Shown here: positions 1 to 7,945 of the stretch, one piece after another
Layout: every line of letters begins with the position of its first letter
Position numbering within the stretch: the stretch's first letter is position 1
NCBI RefSeq assembly: GCF_011927955.1
Contig: NZ_JAATJN010000001.1
Span: forward strand, 2,728,001-2,792,000
Direction of reading: 5' to 3'
Length of the DNA: 64,000 bases
From: Brevibacterium marinum
GTDB taxonomy: Bacteria; Actinomycetota; Actinomycetes; Actinomycetales; Brevibacteriaceae
Translations under genes and position numbers: made by a program
The notes under the pieces: model-generated
Told to the model about the DNA's origin: nothing
The model's input: only the letters and a program-made list of their open reading frames with translations
Databases searched by the model: none

Positions 1-3
1 CGG

Positions 4-22
4 GCCCCACCAGTCGTGGGGC
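4..22. terminator. GC-rich hairpin at the window edge
   Basis: Perfect 7-bp inverted repeat GCCCCAC / GTGGGGC with a 5-base loop. It has no clear T tract. It may terminate a gene lying left of the window or act as a back-up terminator for hsp20. Confidence 0.3.
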
Positions 23-43
23 GCTTTCGGCCGCGAGATAGGC

Positions 44-77
44 GAAGCGGGCCGCACCCTCTGGCACGACCCGCTTC
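44..77 (-). terminator. Possible hsp20 terminator
   Basis: Inverted repeat GAAGCGGG / CCCGCTTC with an 18-base loop, starting 18 bases past the hsp20 stop. The long loop makes it only a moderate candidate. Confidence 0.35.
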
Positions 78-94
78 CCGGAATGAGCCTTCGA

Positions 95-559
95 TCAGGT
101 CCCGACCGGGTCCTCGTCCTGGGCGGGAGAGGGCTCGACAACCTCGGTGGCCGTGGCCGGTGAGGCATGTGAGACATTGATCTTGCGTGGTCGTGCCTCC
201 TCGGCCACCGGAATCGTCAGCGTCAGCACTCCATCTTGGTAGTCGGCCCGAATCCGGTCGAGGGCGACCCTGTTGCCCAAGGTCAGCTGACGGGCGTACG
301 TGCCGGTCGTCCGCTCCCGGGTCAACCACTTGACGTCCTTGTCCTCAATGTCGGACCGGCGCTGAGCACGGACGGTCAAGGTCCGATCCTCGACGTCGAC
401 ATCGATGCTCGACGGGTCGACGCCCGGCATGTCGATGCGGGCGACGAAGACCTCGCCATCGCGATAGAGATCCATGGGAAGCGATGTGGAGTTGGGTGTG
501 CGCGTCACCTCCGAGAAGAATCGATCGAGGTCACGGATAGGGTCAAAACGTGTAGCCAT
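95..559 (-). CDS. Hsp20 / alpha-crystallin small heat-shock chaperone
   Basis: A 154-aa cytoplasmic holdase that binds unfolding proteins and keeps them soluble for ATP-dependent chaperones. The alpha-crystallin domain spans about residues 29-120. It contains DMPGV (43-47) and the family signature near GVLTLTIP (110-117), followed by a C-terminal K-I-N-V motif (126-129) of the I-x-I/V type used for oligomer contacts. The start is ATG at 559, preceded by AAGGAAG. The gene is transcribed away from the AEC permease. An HspR-type HAIR operator lies 27-45 bases upstream of the start, so repression by HspR-DnaK at normal temperature is likely. Family assignment is secure; the client range is unknown. 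Confidence 0.93.
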   Translation of the reverse strand: MATRFDPIRDLDRFFSEVTRTPNSTSLPMDLYRDGEVFVARIDMPGVDPSSIDVDVEDRTLTVRAQRRSDIEDKDVKWLTRERTTGTYARQLTLGNRVALDRIRADYQDGVLTLTIPVAEEARPRKINVSHASPATATEVVEPSPAQDEDPVGT

Positions 560-585
560 GAGCTTCCTTTCGTTACGTCGTTACA

Positions 586-604
586 TTGAGTCAAACACAC
601 TCAA
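586..604. promoter_or_regulatory. HAIR element (HspR operator)
   Basis: TTGAGT-N7-ACTCAA matches the HspR-associated inverted repeat consensus CTTGAGT-N7-ACTCAAG in everything but the outermost base pair. It lies between divergent hsp20 and the AEC permease, close to hsp20. HspR is not encoded in this window. Confidence 0.75.
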
Positions 605-642
605 CTTTGATTTGATTCCCGTCTCATGAAATTCTCAGTCTC

Positions 643-1578
643 GTGAGCCTCATTCCGGTCCTCCTGGCGCTGGTGCCCGTCGCCGCTCTGATCCTGTTCG
701 GAGTCGGACTGAAACGACTGCCGGGGTTCACGAGCCCGGAGTTCTGGTCGGGGGCGGAGAAGCTCGCGTACTTCTGTCTGCTGCCGGTGCTGCTGTTCTC
801 CTCCGTCGCCGAGGTCAGCGTTGCGCATGTGCCGTTGGGCCGCCTGGCGGTGGCGCTCATCGCACCAACGGTTCTCGTGTCGATCCTCATCATCCTTCTG
901 CGTCGGGTCATCGCCGGTGATCTCTCCTCATTCACCTCGGTTCTGCAGGGAGGAATTCGCTTCAACACGTACATCGGGCTGTCGATCTCGGGAAGCCTGT
1001 TCGGCGCCGAAGGCAGCGCTCTCGCCGCGATCGTGGCCGCCGTGCTCGTTCCCACCGTCAATATCGTCTCCAGCCTCGGGTTCGAATTCCTCCGCACGGG
1101 ACCGAGCTCCGTTGTCGGAATCCTGCGTGTCGTCGTGACGAATCCCCTGGTCCTCGGCTGTGCCGCCGGGGGACTGTTCAACCTCACCGGCGCGCCGATG
1201 CCCGCGCTCCTCGACTCGGTCCTGTCTCCTCTGGCGGCCGCCGCCCTGCCGGTCGGTCTTCTGTGCGTCGGCGCCGGACTGCGGCGGATCTCTCTGCGGA
1301 CGCACGCCGTGGCGATGGTGTATTCGAGCCTCGCCAAGCTCGTCCTCCTGCCGGCGTTGACGCTGGCCGCCCTCGTGCTGCTCGACATCCCGGCCACGGC
1401 GGCTCTGATCGCCATCGTCTTCCAGTCGATCGCGACGGCCAGCTCCGGTTACGTCATGGCCCGGCAGCTGGGCGGCAATGCGGACCTGATGGCCGCCCTC
1501 ATCGCGGCCCAGACCGTCCTCATGCTCCTGACATCTCCACTCGTCCTGCTCGGTGCGCAGGCTGTGCTCGGCCTCTGA
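643..1578 (+). CDS. AEC-family membrane permease
   Basis: A 311-aa integral membrane protein with about ten hydrophobic helices spread over its whole length. The two repeated halves are separated by a loop near residue 160, typical of the auxin efflux carrier / malate permease (AEC) family. Members export or import small organic anions; the substrate cannot be read from sequence. The start is GTG at 643; no good ribosome-binding site is visible. The gene stands alone: it diverges from hsp20 and ends at a strong hairpin. Confidence 0.85.
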   Translation: MSLIPVLLALVPVAALILFGVGLKRLPGFTSPEFWSGAEKLAYFCLLPVLLFSSVAEVSVAHVPLGRLAVALIAPTVLVSILIILLRRVIAGDLSSFTSVLQGGIRFNTYIGLSISGSLFGAEGSALAAIVAAVLVPTVNIVSSLGFEFLRTGPSSVVGILRVVVTNPLVLGCAAGGLFNLTGAPMPALLDSVLSPLAAAALPVGLLCVGAGLRRISLRTHAVAMVYSSLAKLVLLPALTLAALVLLDIPATAALIAIVFQSIATASSGYVMARQLGGNADLMAALIAAQTVLMLLTSPLVLLGAQAVLGL

Positions 1579-1581
1579 GCA

Positions 1582-1625
1582 CAGGCGAGCGGCCGGCCCC
1601 TGCCTGGGGCCCGGCCGCTCGCCTG
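1582..1625. terminator. Bidirectional terminator between AEC permease and ferritin
   Basis: Perfect 15-bp inverted repeat: arms 1582-1596 (CAGGCGAGCGGCCGG) and 1611-1625, with a 14-base loop that can itself pair CCCC/GGGG. It sits 4 bases past the AEC stop and 46 bases past the ferritin stop, between convergent genes. Confidence 0.8.
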
Positions 1626-1670
1626 CGTTCGGTGACCTGTGGTCATCCGGTGATGCTCACAGCGTCGAGA

Positions 1671-2186
1671 TCACTCGCTGTCAGCCTTGATGTCAGGGTG
1701 ACGGGACCCGAGCTCCGAGTCGATCCGGAGCAGTCCGGACCCGCTGTCTGCCACATGCTCGAGACGACCGATGATCTCCGAGATGGTCGATTCCTCTTCG
1801 ACCTGCTCGTCGATGAACCAGTGCAGCAGCGGCAGGACGTCGATGTCGCCCTCTTCCTGCGCGGTGCGGTAGAGATTGCGGATCGATTCGGAGACCTTCT
1901 CCTCGTGCGCCAGGGCTGCCTTGAAGAAGTCGACGGGCTGTGAGCCCGACACCTTGGGAGCCGCGATGTCTCCGACCTGCGGAGCGAAGTCACGATCCTG
2001 GCAGTGCTGGATGAATTTCGCTGCATGGACCTGCTCCTCTTCGGACTGTGCACGCATCCAGCGTGTCATTCCGGGGAGGTCGAGAGCATCGAGCTGGATG
2101 GACAGCTGAAGGTAGACCATCGACGCTTCGAGCTCAAGGGTGACCTGTTCGCCGAGGACCTTCTGCATAGCGGGGCTCAACTGCAT
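1671..2186 (-). CDS. Ferritin (non-haem iron storage protein)
   Basis: A 171-aa four-helix-bundle protein that oxidises Fe(II) and stores it as a mineral inside a 24-subunit shell. Ferroxidase ligands are visible: Glu18 with Tyr25 in helix A, then the E-E-x-x-H motif (Glu51, His54), with further acidic residues around Glu94 and in EQVEEE in the second half. Length is normal for the bacterial FtnA/BfrB group. The start is ATG at 2186 behind GAAGGAG. A DtxR/IdeR-like palindrome lies about 110 bases upstream. In Corynebacterium glutamicum ferritin is a pupylation target that ARC unfolds without a proteasome; this genome has the same combination (see pup and arc). Confidence 0.93.
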   Translation of the reverse strand: MQLSPAMQKVLGEQVTLELEASMVYLQLSIQLDALDLPGMTRWMRAQSEEEQVHAAKFIQHCQDRDFAPQVGDIAAPKVSGSQPVDFFKAALAHEEKVSESIRNLYRTAQEEGDIDVLPLLHWFIDEQVEEESTISEIIGRLEHVADSGSGLLRIDSELGSRHPDIKADSE

Positions 2187-2294
2187 GTGTTTCTCCTTCG
2201 CGATACGAGGCGGATTCGTTCCGCCTTCATAGACAATAGCCTGACACCTTTTCTAGAACGGTTCCAGTGTGGGAAGGCTCGGCAAACAATGATG

Positions 2295-2309
2295 AGGTAT
2301 GGCATACCT
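2295..2309. promoter_or_regulatory. DtxR/IdeR-like palindrome upstream of ferritin
   Basis: AGGTATG-G-CATACCT is a perfect inverted repeat with a one-base centre. It keeps the AGGT...GGC...ACCT core of the DtxR/IdeR box (AGGTTAGSCTAACCT) and differs at the inner TA/TA positions. It lies 109 bases upstream of the ferritin start. Confidence 0.45.
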
Positions 2310-2386
2310 GCACTCGCCCGATGGCGGCCGGCTGGGCCCGATCACTCGGATCGGACCCAGCCGATTCGACGGGAATGTCGATGCCC

Positions 2387-2398
2387 TGTCTATAGACA
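2387..2398. promoter_or_regulatory. 12-bp palindrome at the pterin dehydratase promoter
   Basis: TGTCTATAGACA is fully palindromic and contains TATAGA, a usable -10 box, about 30 bases before the dehydratase ATG. It resembles GntR-type operators, but no regulator is adjacent. Confidence 0.35.
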
Positions 2399-2428
2399 CC
2401 GCGCTGATTCCGGTGCGAGGCTGGGACC

Positions 2429-2710
2429 ATGCAGGACAGAATCGACAGACTCACCCACTGGCAATCAGCTGACGACGCTCTCCACGCGCGCTTCCTCACA
2501 GGATCCTTCGTCAGCGGCGTGACGTTCATCAACGCGATCGCCGACGCCGCTGAGGCCGCAGGCCACCACCCCGATGTGGACCTGCGGTTCCCCCACGTCG
2601 ACATCTCGCTGACGACGCATGACGCCGGCTCGATCACCGACAAGGACATCGACCTGGCCGAGGAGATCTCGCGGATCGCGAAGGATCAGGGCATCGACGC
2701 CGACAGCTGA
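2429..2710 (+). CDS. 4a-hydroxytetrahydrobiopterin dehydratase (PCD/DCoH family)
   Basis: A 93-aa protein that dehydrates pterin-4a-carbinolamine, recycling the pterin cofactor after aromatic hydroxylation. It shows the family pattern: an N-terminal W-Q-S segment, FINAIADAAEAAGHHPDV (helix plus HHPD active-site histidines), then a strand with L-T-T-H-D-A-G and the closing D-x-D-L-A-E-E-I helix. Length is typical. The last 25 bases overlap the 3' end of the convergent amidase gene. No aromatic amino acid hydroxylase is nearby, so the physiological partner is unknown. Confidence 0.85.
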   Translation: MQDRIDRLTHWQSADDALHARFLTGSFVSGVTFINAIADAAEAAGHHPDVDLRFPHVDISLTTHDAGSITDKDIDLAEEISRIAKDQGIDADS

Positions 2711-4134
2711 GGACGGCGCAGATGGAACTGCGTCGCGGCTTCGAACGCGTGAGCCATGCGCAGCAGTGACACATCTGCGCCCGGCTTGGCGACGAACTGG
2801 ACGCCCACGGGCAGCCCGGACGACGAGAATCCGGCAGGTACGGAGATCGCCGGACATCCCGTGGCTGAGATCAGACACAGGGAACGCATCCAATCGAGAT
2901 AGTTCTCGAGCGCTAACCCATTGATCTCCGCAGGGTACTCGAGCGTCGCGTCGAAGGGCAGCACCTGGCAGGTGGTGAGCACGAGCAGATCGTGATCGCC
3001 GAAGAACCGTTCGACCTCCCCGTGCAGACGCGCACGAGCACGGTCGGCAGAGACCACATCCGCGCCGGTCAGCTTCAGCCCCATCTCGATGTTCCAGACC
3101 ACAGAGTCCTTGATCTGGTCCGGATGTCTCTCGAGCAGAGGCCCCCAGGAATGGACGAAGTCGAGCGCGCGTCGAACGTTGAAGACCTCGTCGGCGTCGG
3201 CGAGATCGGGGATCGTGTCGGTCACCTGAGCACCGAGCGAGGTCAGCACGTTCGCGGCGCCAGCTACGATCTCCTTGACTTCACCCTCGACGGGCAGCAG
3301 ACCGTTCAAGTCCGGGCAGAATCCGACTCTGGCACCGTGCAGATCAGGCTCACTACGGGATCCGAGCGCGAACTCGGGCAGATCGAAGACACTGCCCGGC
3401 TCGTCGATCGAGCGGGGGCCACCGGGCTGCGGCCCGGCCGTCGCCTGCATCGTCAATGCCACATCGGAGACCGTCCGGGCCATGAACCCACTCTGGGCCA
3501 GCCATGCGAACGGATTTCCCGGAAGCGTGTGCGGAACCCGACCGTTCGACGGACGGAAGCCGACGACGTTGTTGAACGAGGCAGGAGAGCGCAGGGATCC
3601 GCCCATGTCCGAACCGTCTCCGGACGCCTGGATGCCCGCGGCCAGCACAGCACCGACTCCTCCCGATGACCCCGACGCCGATTTGCTCGTGTCATAGGGG
3701 TTGACCGTTGTGCCGAAGACGGGGTTGAAGGTGTGCGACCCCGCCGCGAATTCCGGCACATTCGTCTTGCCCGTCGTATTGACCCCCGCCCTCTTCAGCC
3801 TGGAGACGATGAGTGCATCGGCGTCCGGGACGCGATCGGCCATGATGGGCGAGCCCCAGGTCGTACGCATGCCCGCGGTGTCGTGAGTGTCCTTGTGGGT
3901 CATGGGCACCCCGTGGAGCGGCCCGATCTCCTCGCCTTTGGCCACGGCCTCATCGGCGGCATGTGCCCGCACCATCGCTGCTTCGTCGTCTCTGGTCACA
4001 ACGGCGTTGATGGCCGGGTTGAGCGCATCGATGCGCTCCAGGTGATCGCTCAGCGCCTCCCGGGCCGATATCTCCTGGGCTGCGATTCCGGCAGCCAGTT
4101 CGCGTGTCGAGAGCCAGCGCAGTTCTTCGTTCAT
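2686..4134 (-). CDS. Amidase (amidase signature family)
   Basis: A 482-aa cytoplasmic amidase that hydrolyses carboxylic amides to acid and ammonia by a Ser-cisSer-Lys triad. Visible residues are Lys81 in GVPMTHKD, the Gly/Ser-rich SGSSGG loop (about 154-159, cis-Ser) and nucleophile Ser180 in GSDMGGS. ATG at 4134 is chosen because the reading frame upstream overlaps the neighbouring gene and the family N-terminus begins near here. The M20 amidohydrolase stop lies 4 bases upstream, so it is the last gene of a four-gene run with the amidohydrolase and two membrane proteins. Substrate is unknown; its neighbours suggest an N-acyl or amide compound taken up by the membrane pair. Confidence 0.9.
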   Translation of the reverse strand: MNEELRWLSTRELAAGIAAQEISAREALSDHLERIDALNPAINAVVTRDDEAAMVRAHAADEAVAKGEEIGPLHGVPMTHKDTHDTAGMRTTWGSPIMADRVPDADALIVSRLKRAGVNTTGKTNVPEFAAGSHTFNPVFGTTVNPYDTSKSASGSSGGVGAVLAAGIQASGDGSDMGGSLRSPASFNNVVGFRPSNGRVPHTLPGNPFAWLAQSGFMARTVSDVALTMQATAGPQPGGPRSIDEPGSVFDLPEFALGSRSEPDLHGARVGFCPDLNGLLPVEGEVKEIVAGAANVLTSLGAQVTDTIPDLADADEVFNVRRALDFVHSWGPLLERHPDQIKDSVVWNIEMGLKLTGADVVSADRARARLHGEVERFFGDHDLLVLTTCQVLPFDATLEYPAEINGLALENYLDWMRSLCLISATGCPAISVPAGFSSSGLPVGVQFVAKPGADVSLLRMAHAFEAATQFHLRRPQLSASMP

Positions 4135-4138
4135 CGTC

Positions 4139-5371
4139 TCACTTCCCGACCGAGCTGAGGACTGCGGTGAGTGCTGCGCGGATTCCCGTCTCCAGGGTGG
4201 TCTCGACGTCATCGGGGGCGAAGAACGGGGAGTGGTTGCCGGCCGGTGGTTCGTCACCGTCGAACTTGGCGGGGGAGTACCCACCGAAGAACCAATAGAC
4301 GTAGGGAACGTCGATGTCGTCGCCGAAGGCTCCGAAGTCCTCGCTTCCGGTCACGGGCTGATCCAGATGCACTTGGTCCTCGCCGAGTTCGGCCCCGAAC
4401 ACCTCGAGGAGGCGATCGGTCGTGGCCGGATCGTTGTAGCAGCGTGGAAAGCGATACATCTCTTCGATCATCGGCTCCGGAGCTCCCGAAGCCTGTGCCT
4501 CGGCAACGATGATCCGTTCGATGCGGTCGAGGACGACAGCACGGACTTCCTCGTTGAAGGTGCGGATGTTGAGTTTGAATTCGGCGGAATCCGGGATGAT
4601 GTTCTCCTTCAGCCCGCCGTGGAACGTGCCCACGGTCACCACTGCCATTTCTCGGCCCGAGATCTCGCGGGACACGATGCTCTGCAGCCGAGTGATCATA
4701 TAGGCGCCGAGAACGATGGGGTCGACGGAGTTCTCCGGCTGCGAACCATGGGCCTGTTTGCCTGTGACCGTGACCTTGAGGCAGTCGGACATCGCCATCG
4801 CTGTTCCCTTGGCCACATAGATGTGACCGGCCCTGCCCGGCCACACATGCTGGCCGTAGACGACCTCCGGCCTCGCAATGGAGTCCCAGAGTCCATCGTC
4901 GAGCATGGCCCGAGCGCCCTCGCCGGTCTCCTCACCAGGTTGAAAGATCATCACGACGGTGCCCTGCCACAGGTCTTTGTGGTCGACGAGATAGCGGGCG
5001 AGGCTGAGGCCGACCGTGATGTGCGTGTCGTGGCCGCAGCCGTGCATCACCTTCGTCGTCGAGCCGTCGGGCAGTGTGCCTTCCGCTGCCGATGCGTAAT
5101 CGTATCCGGTGTCCTCGGCGATCGGGAGGCCGTCGGTGTCTGCACGGTAGGCCACGACCGGACCCTGACCGTTCTCGATGACCGCGACGATGCCGGTCCC
5201 GCCGAAGGCGTGCGTGTCGAGACCGAGACCCTGCAGCTTCGCCGCGATGGTTGCGGCCGTCTGCGTCTCCTGCATAGACAGCTCGGGGCTGCGGTGGAAG
5301 TCTTCGTAATCTGAGACGGTCTCAGCGAGATCGGCCGCAATCGCGTCCCGGAGACTGGTGTCAAGCGACAT
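4139..5371 (-). CDS. M20 amidohydrolase (hippurate hydrolase / N-acyl amino acid hydrolase type)
   Basis: A 410-aa metallopeptidase-like enzyme that removes acyl groups from N-acyl amino acids. The metal-binding HGCGHD (110-115) and the general base pair in QPGEE (Glu147-Glu148) are intact. A dimerisation domain follows at about 185-300 and the closing GSEDFG and GNHSPFF motifs carry the remaining metal ligands. The start is ATG at 5371 behind AAAGGAC. It follows the two membrane-protein genes in the same direction and precedes the amidase, which suggests uptake followed by deacylation or deamidation of one class of compound. Confidence 0.9.
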   Translation of the reverse strand: MSLDTSLRDAIAADLAETVSDYEDFHRSPELSMQETQTAATIAAKLQGLGLDTHAFGGTGIVAVIENGQGPVVAYRADTDGLPIAEDTGYDYASAAEGTLPDGSTTKVMHGCGHDTHITVGLSLARYLVDHKDLWQGTVVMIFQPGEETGEGARAMLDDGLWDSIARPEVVYGQHVWPGRAGHIYVAKGTAMAMSDCLKVTVTGKQAHGSQPENSVDPIVLGAYMITRLQSIVSREISGREMAVVTVGTFHGGLKENIIPDSAEFKLNIRTFNEEVRAVVLDRIERIIVAEAQASGAPEPMIEEMYRFPRCYNDPATTDRLLEVFGAELGEDQVHLDQPVTGSEDFGAFGDDIDVPYVYWFFGGYSPAKFDGDEPPAGNHSPFFAPDDVETTLETGIRAALTAVLSSVGK

Positions 5372-5437
5372 GATGTCCTTTCGTGGTGGTTGTCTTCGAT
5401 GCTCTCAGACATCGGGGTTCTGCGGGGGAGGTGTTCG

Positions 5438-6172
5438 TCAGTTGATTCCGACGTTGTCGTCGCCTCCGGATCTCTTCTGGTCGGTGACGGCCCTGTTGCG
5501 GGTGAACCATGTGATGGCGATGGTCAATATCACCACGATGGCGACGTCACCGGAGGCGAGGACCGGGACGAGGGGGATGAGGACGAGGATGACCGCGGCA
5601 GCGGCACCCAGGGCGATGAGGGTGGACTTGACCTGTTTGAGCGAGGCGATGAGCTGGACCGTGACTCCGCCGAGGATGGCAGGGAGGATGTAGAGCTTGG
5701 CGATGAGCGTCACCGGGTCGGGAATGAAGGTGACCAGCCATGTGCCGAGGATGCCGACGAACAGCACCATGGAGAACACGTGGATCAGAGCCGCACCGCA
5801 GATGGCCATGGTTGCGGCGTATTCGCCTCTGCGCGTGCCCGGCTTCGCTCCGATCGTGTCCTGTGCGACGATGGCCGACGGCAGCAGCTTGTTCGACACA
5901 TTGCCGATCATGAACGCCTGATACATGCCGGCCGGACCCAGGATCGGGAAATAGGTCAGCGGCTCGACGATGTAGAAGACCCCGTAGACGGCGAAGACCG
6001 CGAGGAAGCCCGTGAGGATGTCGCCGAAGTCGATGGCGGCATCCGCGACGAAGAGAAGGTAGAAGGGCACCGAGGTGGCGATGAGGAACCCGATGAACAG
6101 GGTGATCGATCCCCACTTGGTCGTCGTCCTCTCGAATGCCGCGTGGGAGGGGGATGTGACGATGTTCGACAT
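5438..6172 (-). CDS. Multi-pass membrane protein, partner of the DUF5058 protein
   Basis: A 244-aa hydrophobic protein with about six or seven membrane segments and a charged C-terminus (RNRAVTDQKRSGGDD). I do not recognise a named transporter family. The start is ATG at 6172 behind AGGAGA; ten bases separate it from the upstream DUF5058 gene, so the two are surely co-transcribed and probably form one membrane complex. Position directly before an M20 amidohydrolase points to a transporter role for its substrate; this is inference from context only. Confidence 0.75.
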   Translation of the reverse strand: MSNIVTSPSHAAFERTTTKWGSITLFIGFLIATSVPFYLLFVADAAIDFGDILTGFLAVFAVYGVFYIVEPLTYFPILGPAGMYQAFMIGNVSNKLLPSAIVAQDTIGAKPGTRRGEYAATMAICGAALIHVFSMVLFVGILGTWLVTFIPDPVTLIAKLYILPAILGGVTVQLIASLKQVKSTLIALGAAAAVILVLIPLVPVLASGDVAIVVILTIAITWFTRNRAVTDQKRSGGDDNVGIN

Positions 6173-6182
6173 GATGTTCTCC

Positions 6183-6929
6183 TCATTCTTCCGGGGCGCC
6201 GAGGCCGGCATAATGGGCGAAGTAGGCCGCGACGAGCCCCACCAGGAGTGAGATTCCCAGGCCCCATTCCTTCAGCCACGGCATTTTGAGGGCCTTCGCC
6301 AAGGAGAGGCAGATCGCCATCACCACGGCAGACACGAGGACGGCGACGACATGCGTCGGAGATTTCGGGATCTCGCGGAATGACAGCGCGGCGAAGGCCG
6401 CGAGCAGTGCGGCACCGGGGATGATCGACATCAGCGCCGGGTTGACCTTCTCCAGTTTGTGGGAGCTGCGCTTGAAGATCGGAGTCAGGATCAGGGTGGA
6501 GATCATCCATCCGGCGCCCGAGAGGCTCATGGCCATGAGGGCGACGATGAAGACGCCTCGGGTGAACGTCTCATCGCCGAGGTTCGCCCCCATCGTCCCC
6601 GCTGCGATCGAGGCGGAGGCCACCTCTGTGGCCGCGGATCCGATGAGTCCGACACGGACGACGACCGGGGGAGTGCCGAAGAGCGGGAGCAGCGCGATGG
6701 CAACCAGAACAACGGACAGCGATGGTCCGATGGCCGCGACGCCGCCGGCCCTGAACGCGGTCTTGACGTCCTTCTGGCTCATGCCCGCCGATTCGGCGTT
6801 CTTCTTCACCGCACCCATGTAGATGAGCGACTGCACGACGACGACGGCCATGACCGCCATCGCCAAGATCCAGAGGACTGGGGCGTTCGCGAGGCCGATG
6901 TAGTCGGCCGTTTCACTTGCCATCACCAT
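6183..6929 (-). CDS. DUF5058-like membrane protein
   Basis: A 248-aa membrane protein with about six or seven hydrophobic segments. The N-terminal A-N-A-P-V-L-W helix, the cytoplasmic K-K-N-A-E-S-A-G-M-S-Q-K-D-V segment and the following A-A-I-G-P-S-L helix match my memory of DUF5058 proteins, which often neighbour M20 peptidases. ATG at 6929 is chosen over nearby ATGs because GAGGAG lies 7 bases before it. It is the first gene of the run with its membrane partner, amidohydrolase and amidase. Function is undetermined; a two-subunit permease is the best guess. Confidence 0.72.
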   Translation of the reverse strand: MVMASETADYIGLANAPVLWILAMAVMAVVVVQSLIYMGAVKKNAESAGMSQKDVKTAFRAGGVAAIGPSLSVVLVAIALLPLFGTPPVVVRVGLIGSAATEVASASIAAGTMGANLGDETFTRGVFIVALMAMSLSGAGWMISTLILTPIFKRSSHKLEKVNPALMSIIPGAALLAAFAALSFREIPKSPTHVVAVLVSAVVMAICLSLAKALKMPWLKEWGLGISLLVGLVAAYFAHYAGLGAPEE

Positions 6930-7287
6930 GACGTGGCTCCTCACTTCCTTGTCGGAGTTGCACACGACGACCGTCCCACTGCGATGTGGCCCGAATCGCC
7001 CGTGTCAGTAACGTATCCCGACACGGGCCTTCAGCGGCGATCTTCGGCATGACTTCCCGATTGGCGAGAAGAGACTTCTCAATGTCGGCCATCAACGAAT
7101 TCGATGAGCATCGTCAATGAGTATGCCGTCCGACTCGAACAATGGACGACCCGCGCATCGATCTCAATCTCGACCGGGCAGCGCCTTGTTGGGTGATGGT
7201 GCAGGGAGGGGGAGTGCGAACTCGACGAGCAGGTGCCTCACATGCGCAGCGAGTGCTGACGCTGGCCGGCTCATCCTTGGCTCCTGT
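6930..7287. other. Non-coding stretch before the DUF5058 operon
   Basis: No convincing gene on either strand. It holds an inverted repeat GCCCGTGTC / GACACGGGC (6998-7006 and 7020-7028) around an AT-richer centre, a likely promoter/operator site for the leftward DUF5058 operon, and a small palindrome CGATGAGCATCG at 7102-7113. Confidence 0.5.
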
Positions 7288-7779
7288 CTACCGCGTCTGC
7301 TTCTCGGAGACCTTCATGGTGATCTCTGCAGAGACGAACACATTCCCGTCAGCGTCGAGGACGTCGACCGGTACGATCAGTTCTATCGGCTCGCCGCCGA
7401 ACTCCGGGATCGTGTCAAGCCGAGCGATCGAGGTGACCCCCGTGGTGGCCTTCGCTCTATACTCGACAGTCATGCCGACAGGAATCCAGCGATGCGTGGA
7501 CGGAACGGTCGCCTCGGTCATCATGCCACCGGCGATCTCTGCCATATTGCATGATGCGATTGCATGGTAGGTGCCGAGGTGATTGTGCACTCCGCGACGA
7601 TTCGGGGCGCTCACACGGCACAGTCCGGGCCGCAGCTCGTGGATGAGCGGATGAACCGTGCGGAAATAGGGGGCCTTGAAGCACACGGCTCGAGTGAACA
7701 GCCAGTTGCCGAATGGCACTTCCTGCAGTTTCTGCCAGATCTGGAAGATCTTTCCCGAGGCTGCGGTGTCGACGGTCAT
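7288..7779 (-). CDS. DUF4442 hotdog-fold protein (thioesterase-like)
   Basis: A 163-aa single-domain protein of the hotdog superfamily. It has the DUF4442 pattern: RPGLCRVSAPNRRGVHNHLGTYHAIASCNMAEIAGG as seen in pieces around residues 50-85 (notably H-N-H-L-G-T and N-M-A-E), then W-I-P-V-G-M-x-V-E-Y and a terminal strand. Hotdog thioesterases hydrolyse acyl-CoA; DUF4442 members are mostly uncharacterised, so activity is inferred. The start is ATG at 7779. It lies alone, leftward, after the MFS gene with a 166-base gap. Confidence 0.8.
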   Translation of the reverse strand: MTVDTAASGKIFQIWQKLQEVPFGNWLFTRAVCFKAPYFRTVHPLIHELRPGLCRVSAPNRRGVHNHLGTYHAIASCNMAEIAGGMMTEATVPSTHRWIPVGMTVEYRAKATTGVTSIARLDTIPEFGGEPIELIVPVDVLDADGNVFVSAEITMKVSEKQTR

Positions 7780-7945
7780 GGAATCGTCCTTTCGATCGTC
7801 CGGGCAGACGGTTTCTGTGACATCGGGCCCACCGCGGATCGTTCCCTGGTCATGGACTAGATTACTCCACAGTAACAGTCGCGGAGGTCAGAGATTCCCG
7901 CCAGCGGCTTTGCTCGCCCCCTGTGTGATGAAGTAGGCCCATGTG

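Noticed and set aside
4232..5314. 360-codon open frame opposite the M20 amidohydrolase
   Set aside because: Antisense shadow; the amidohydrolase has intact metal motifs.
7117..7570. Two overlapping plus-strand frames opposite the DUF4442 gene
   Set aside because: They run into the antisense of a well-supported hotdog protein and show no domain.
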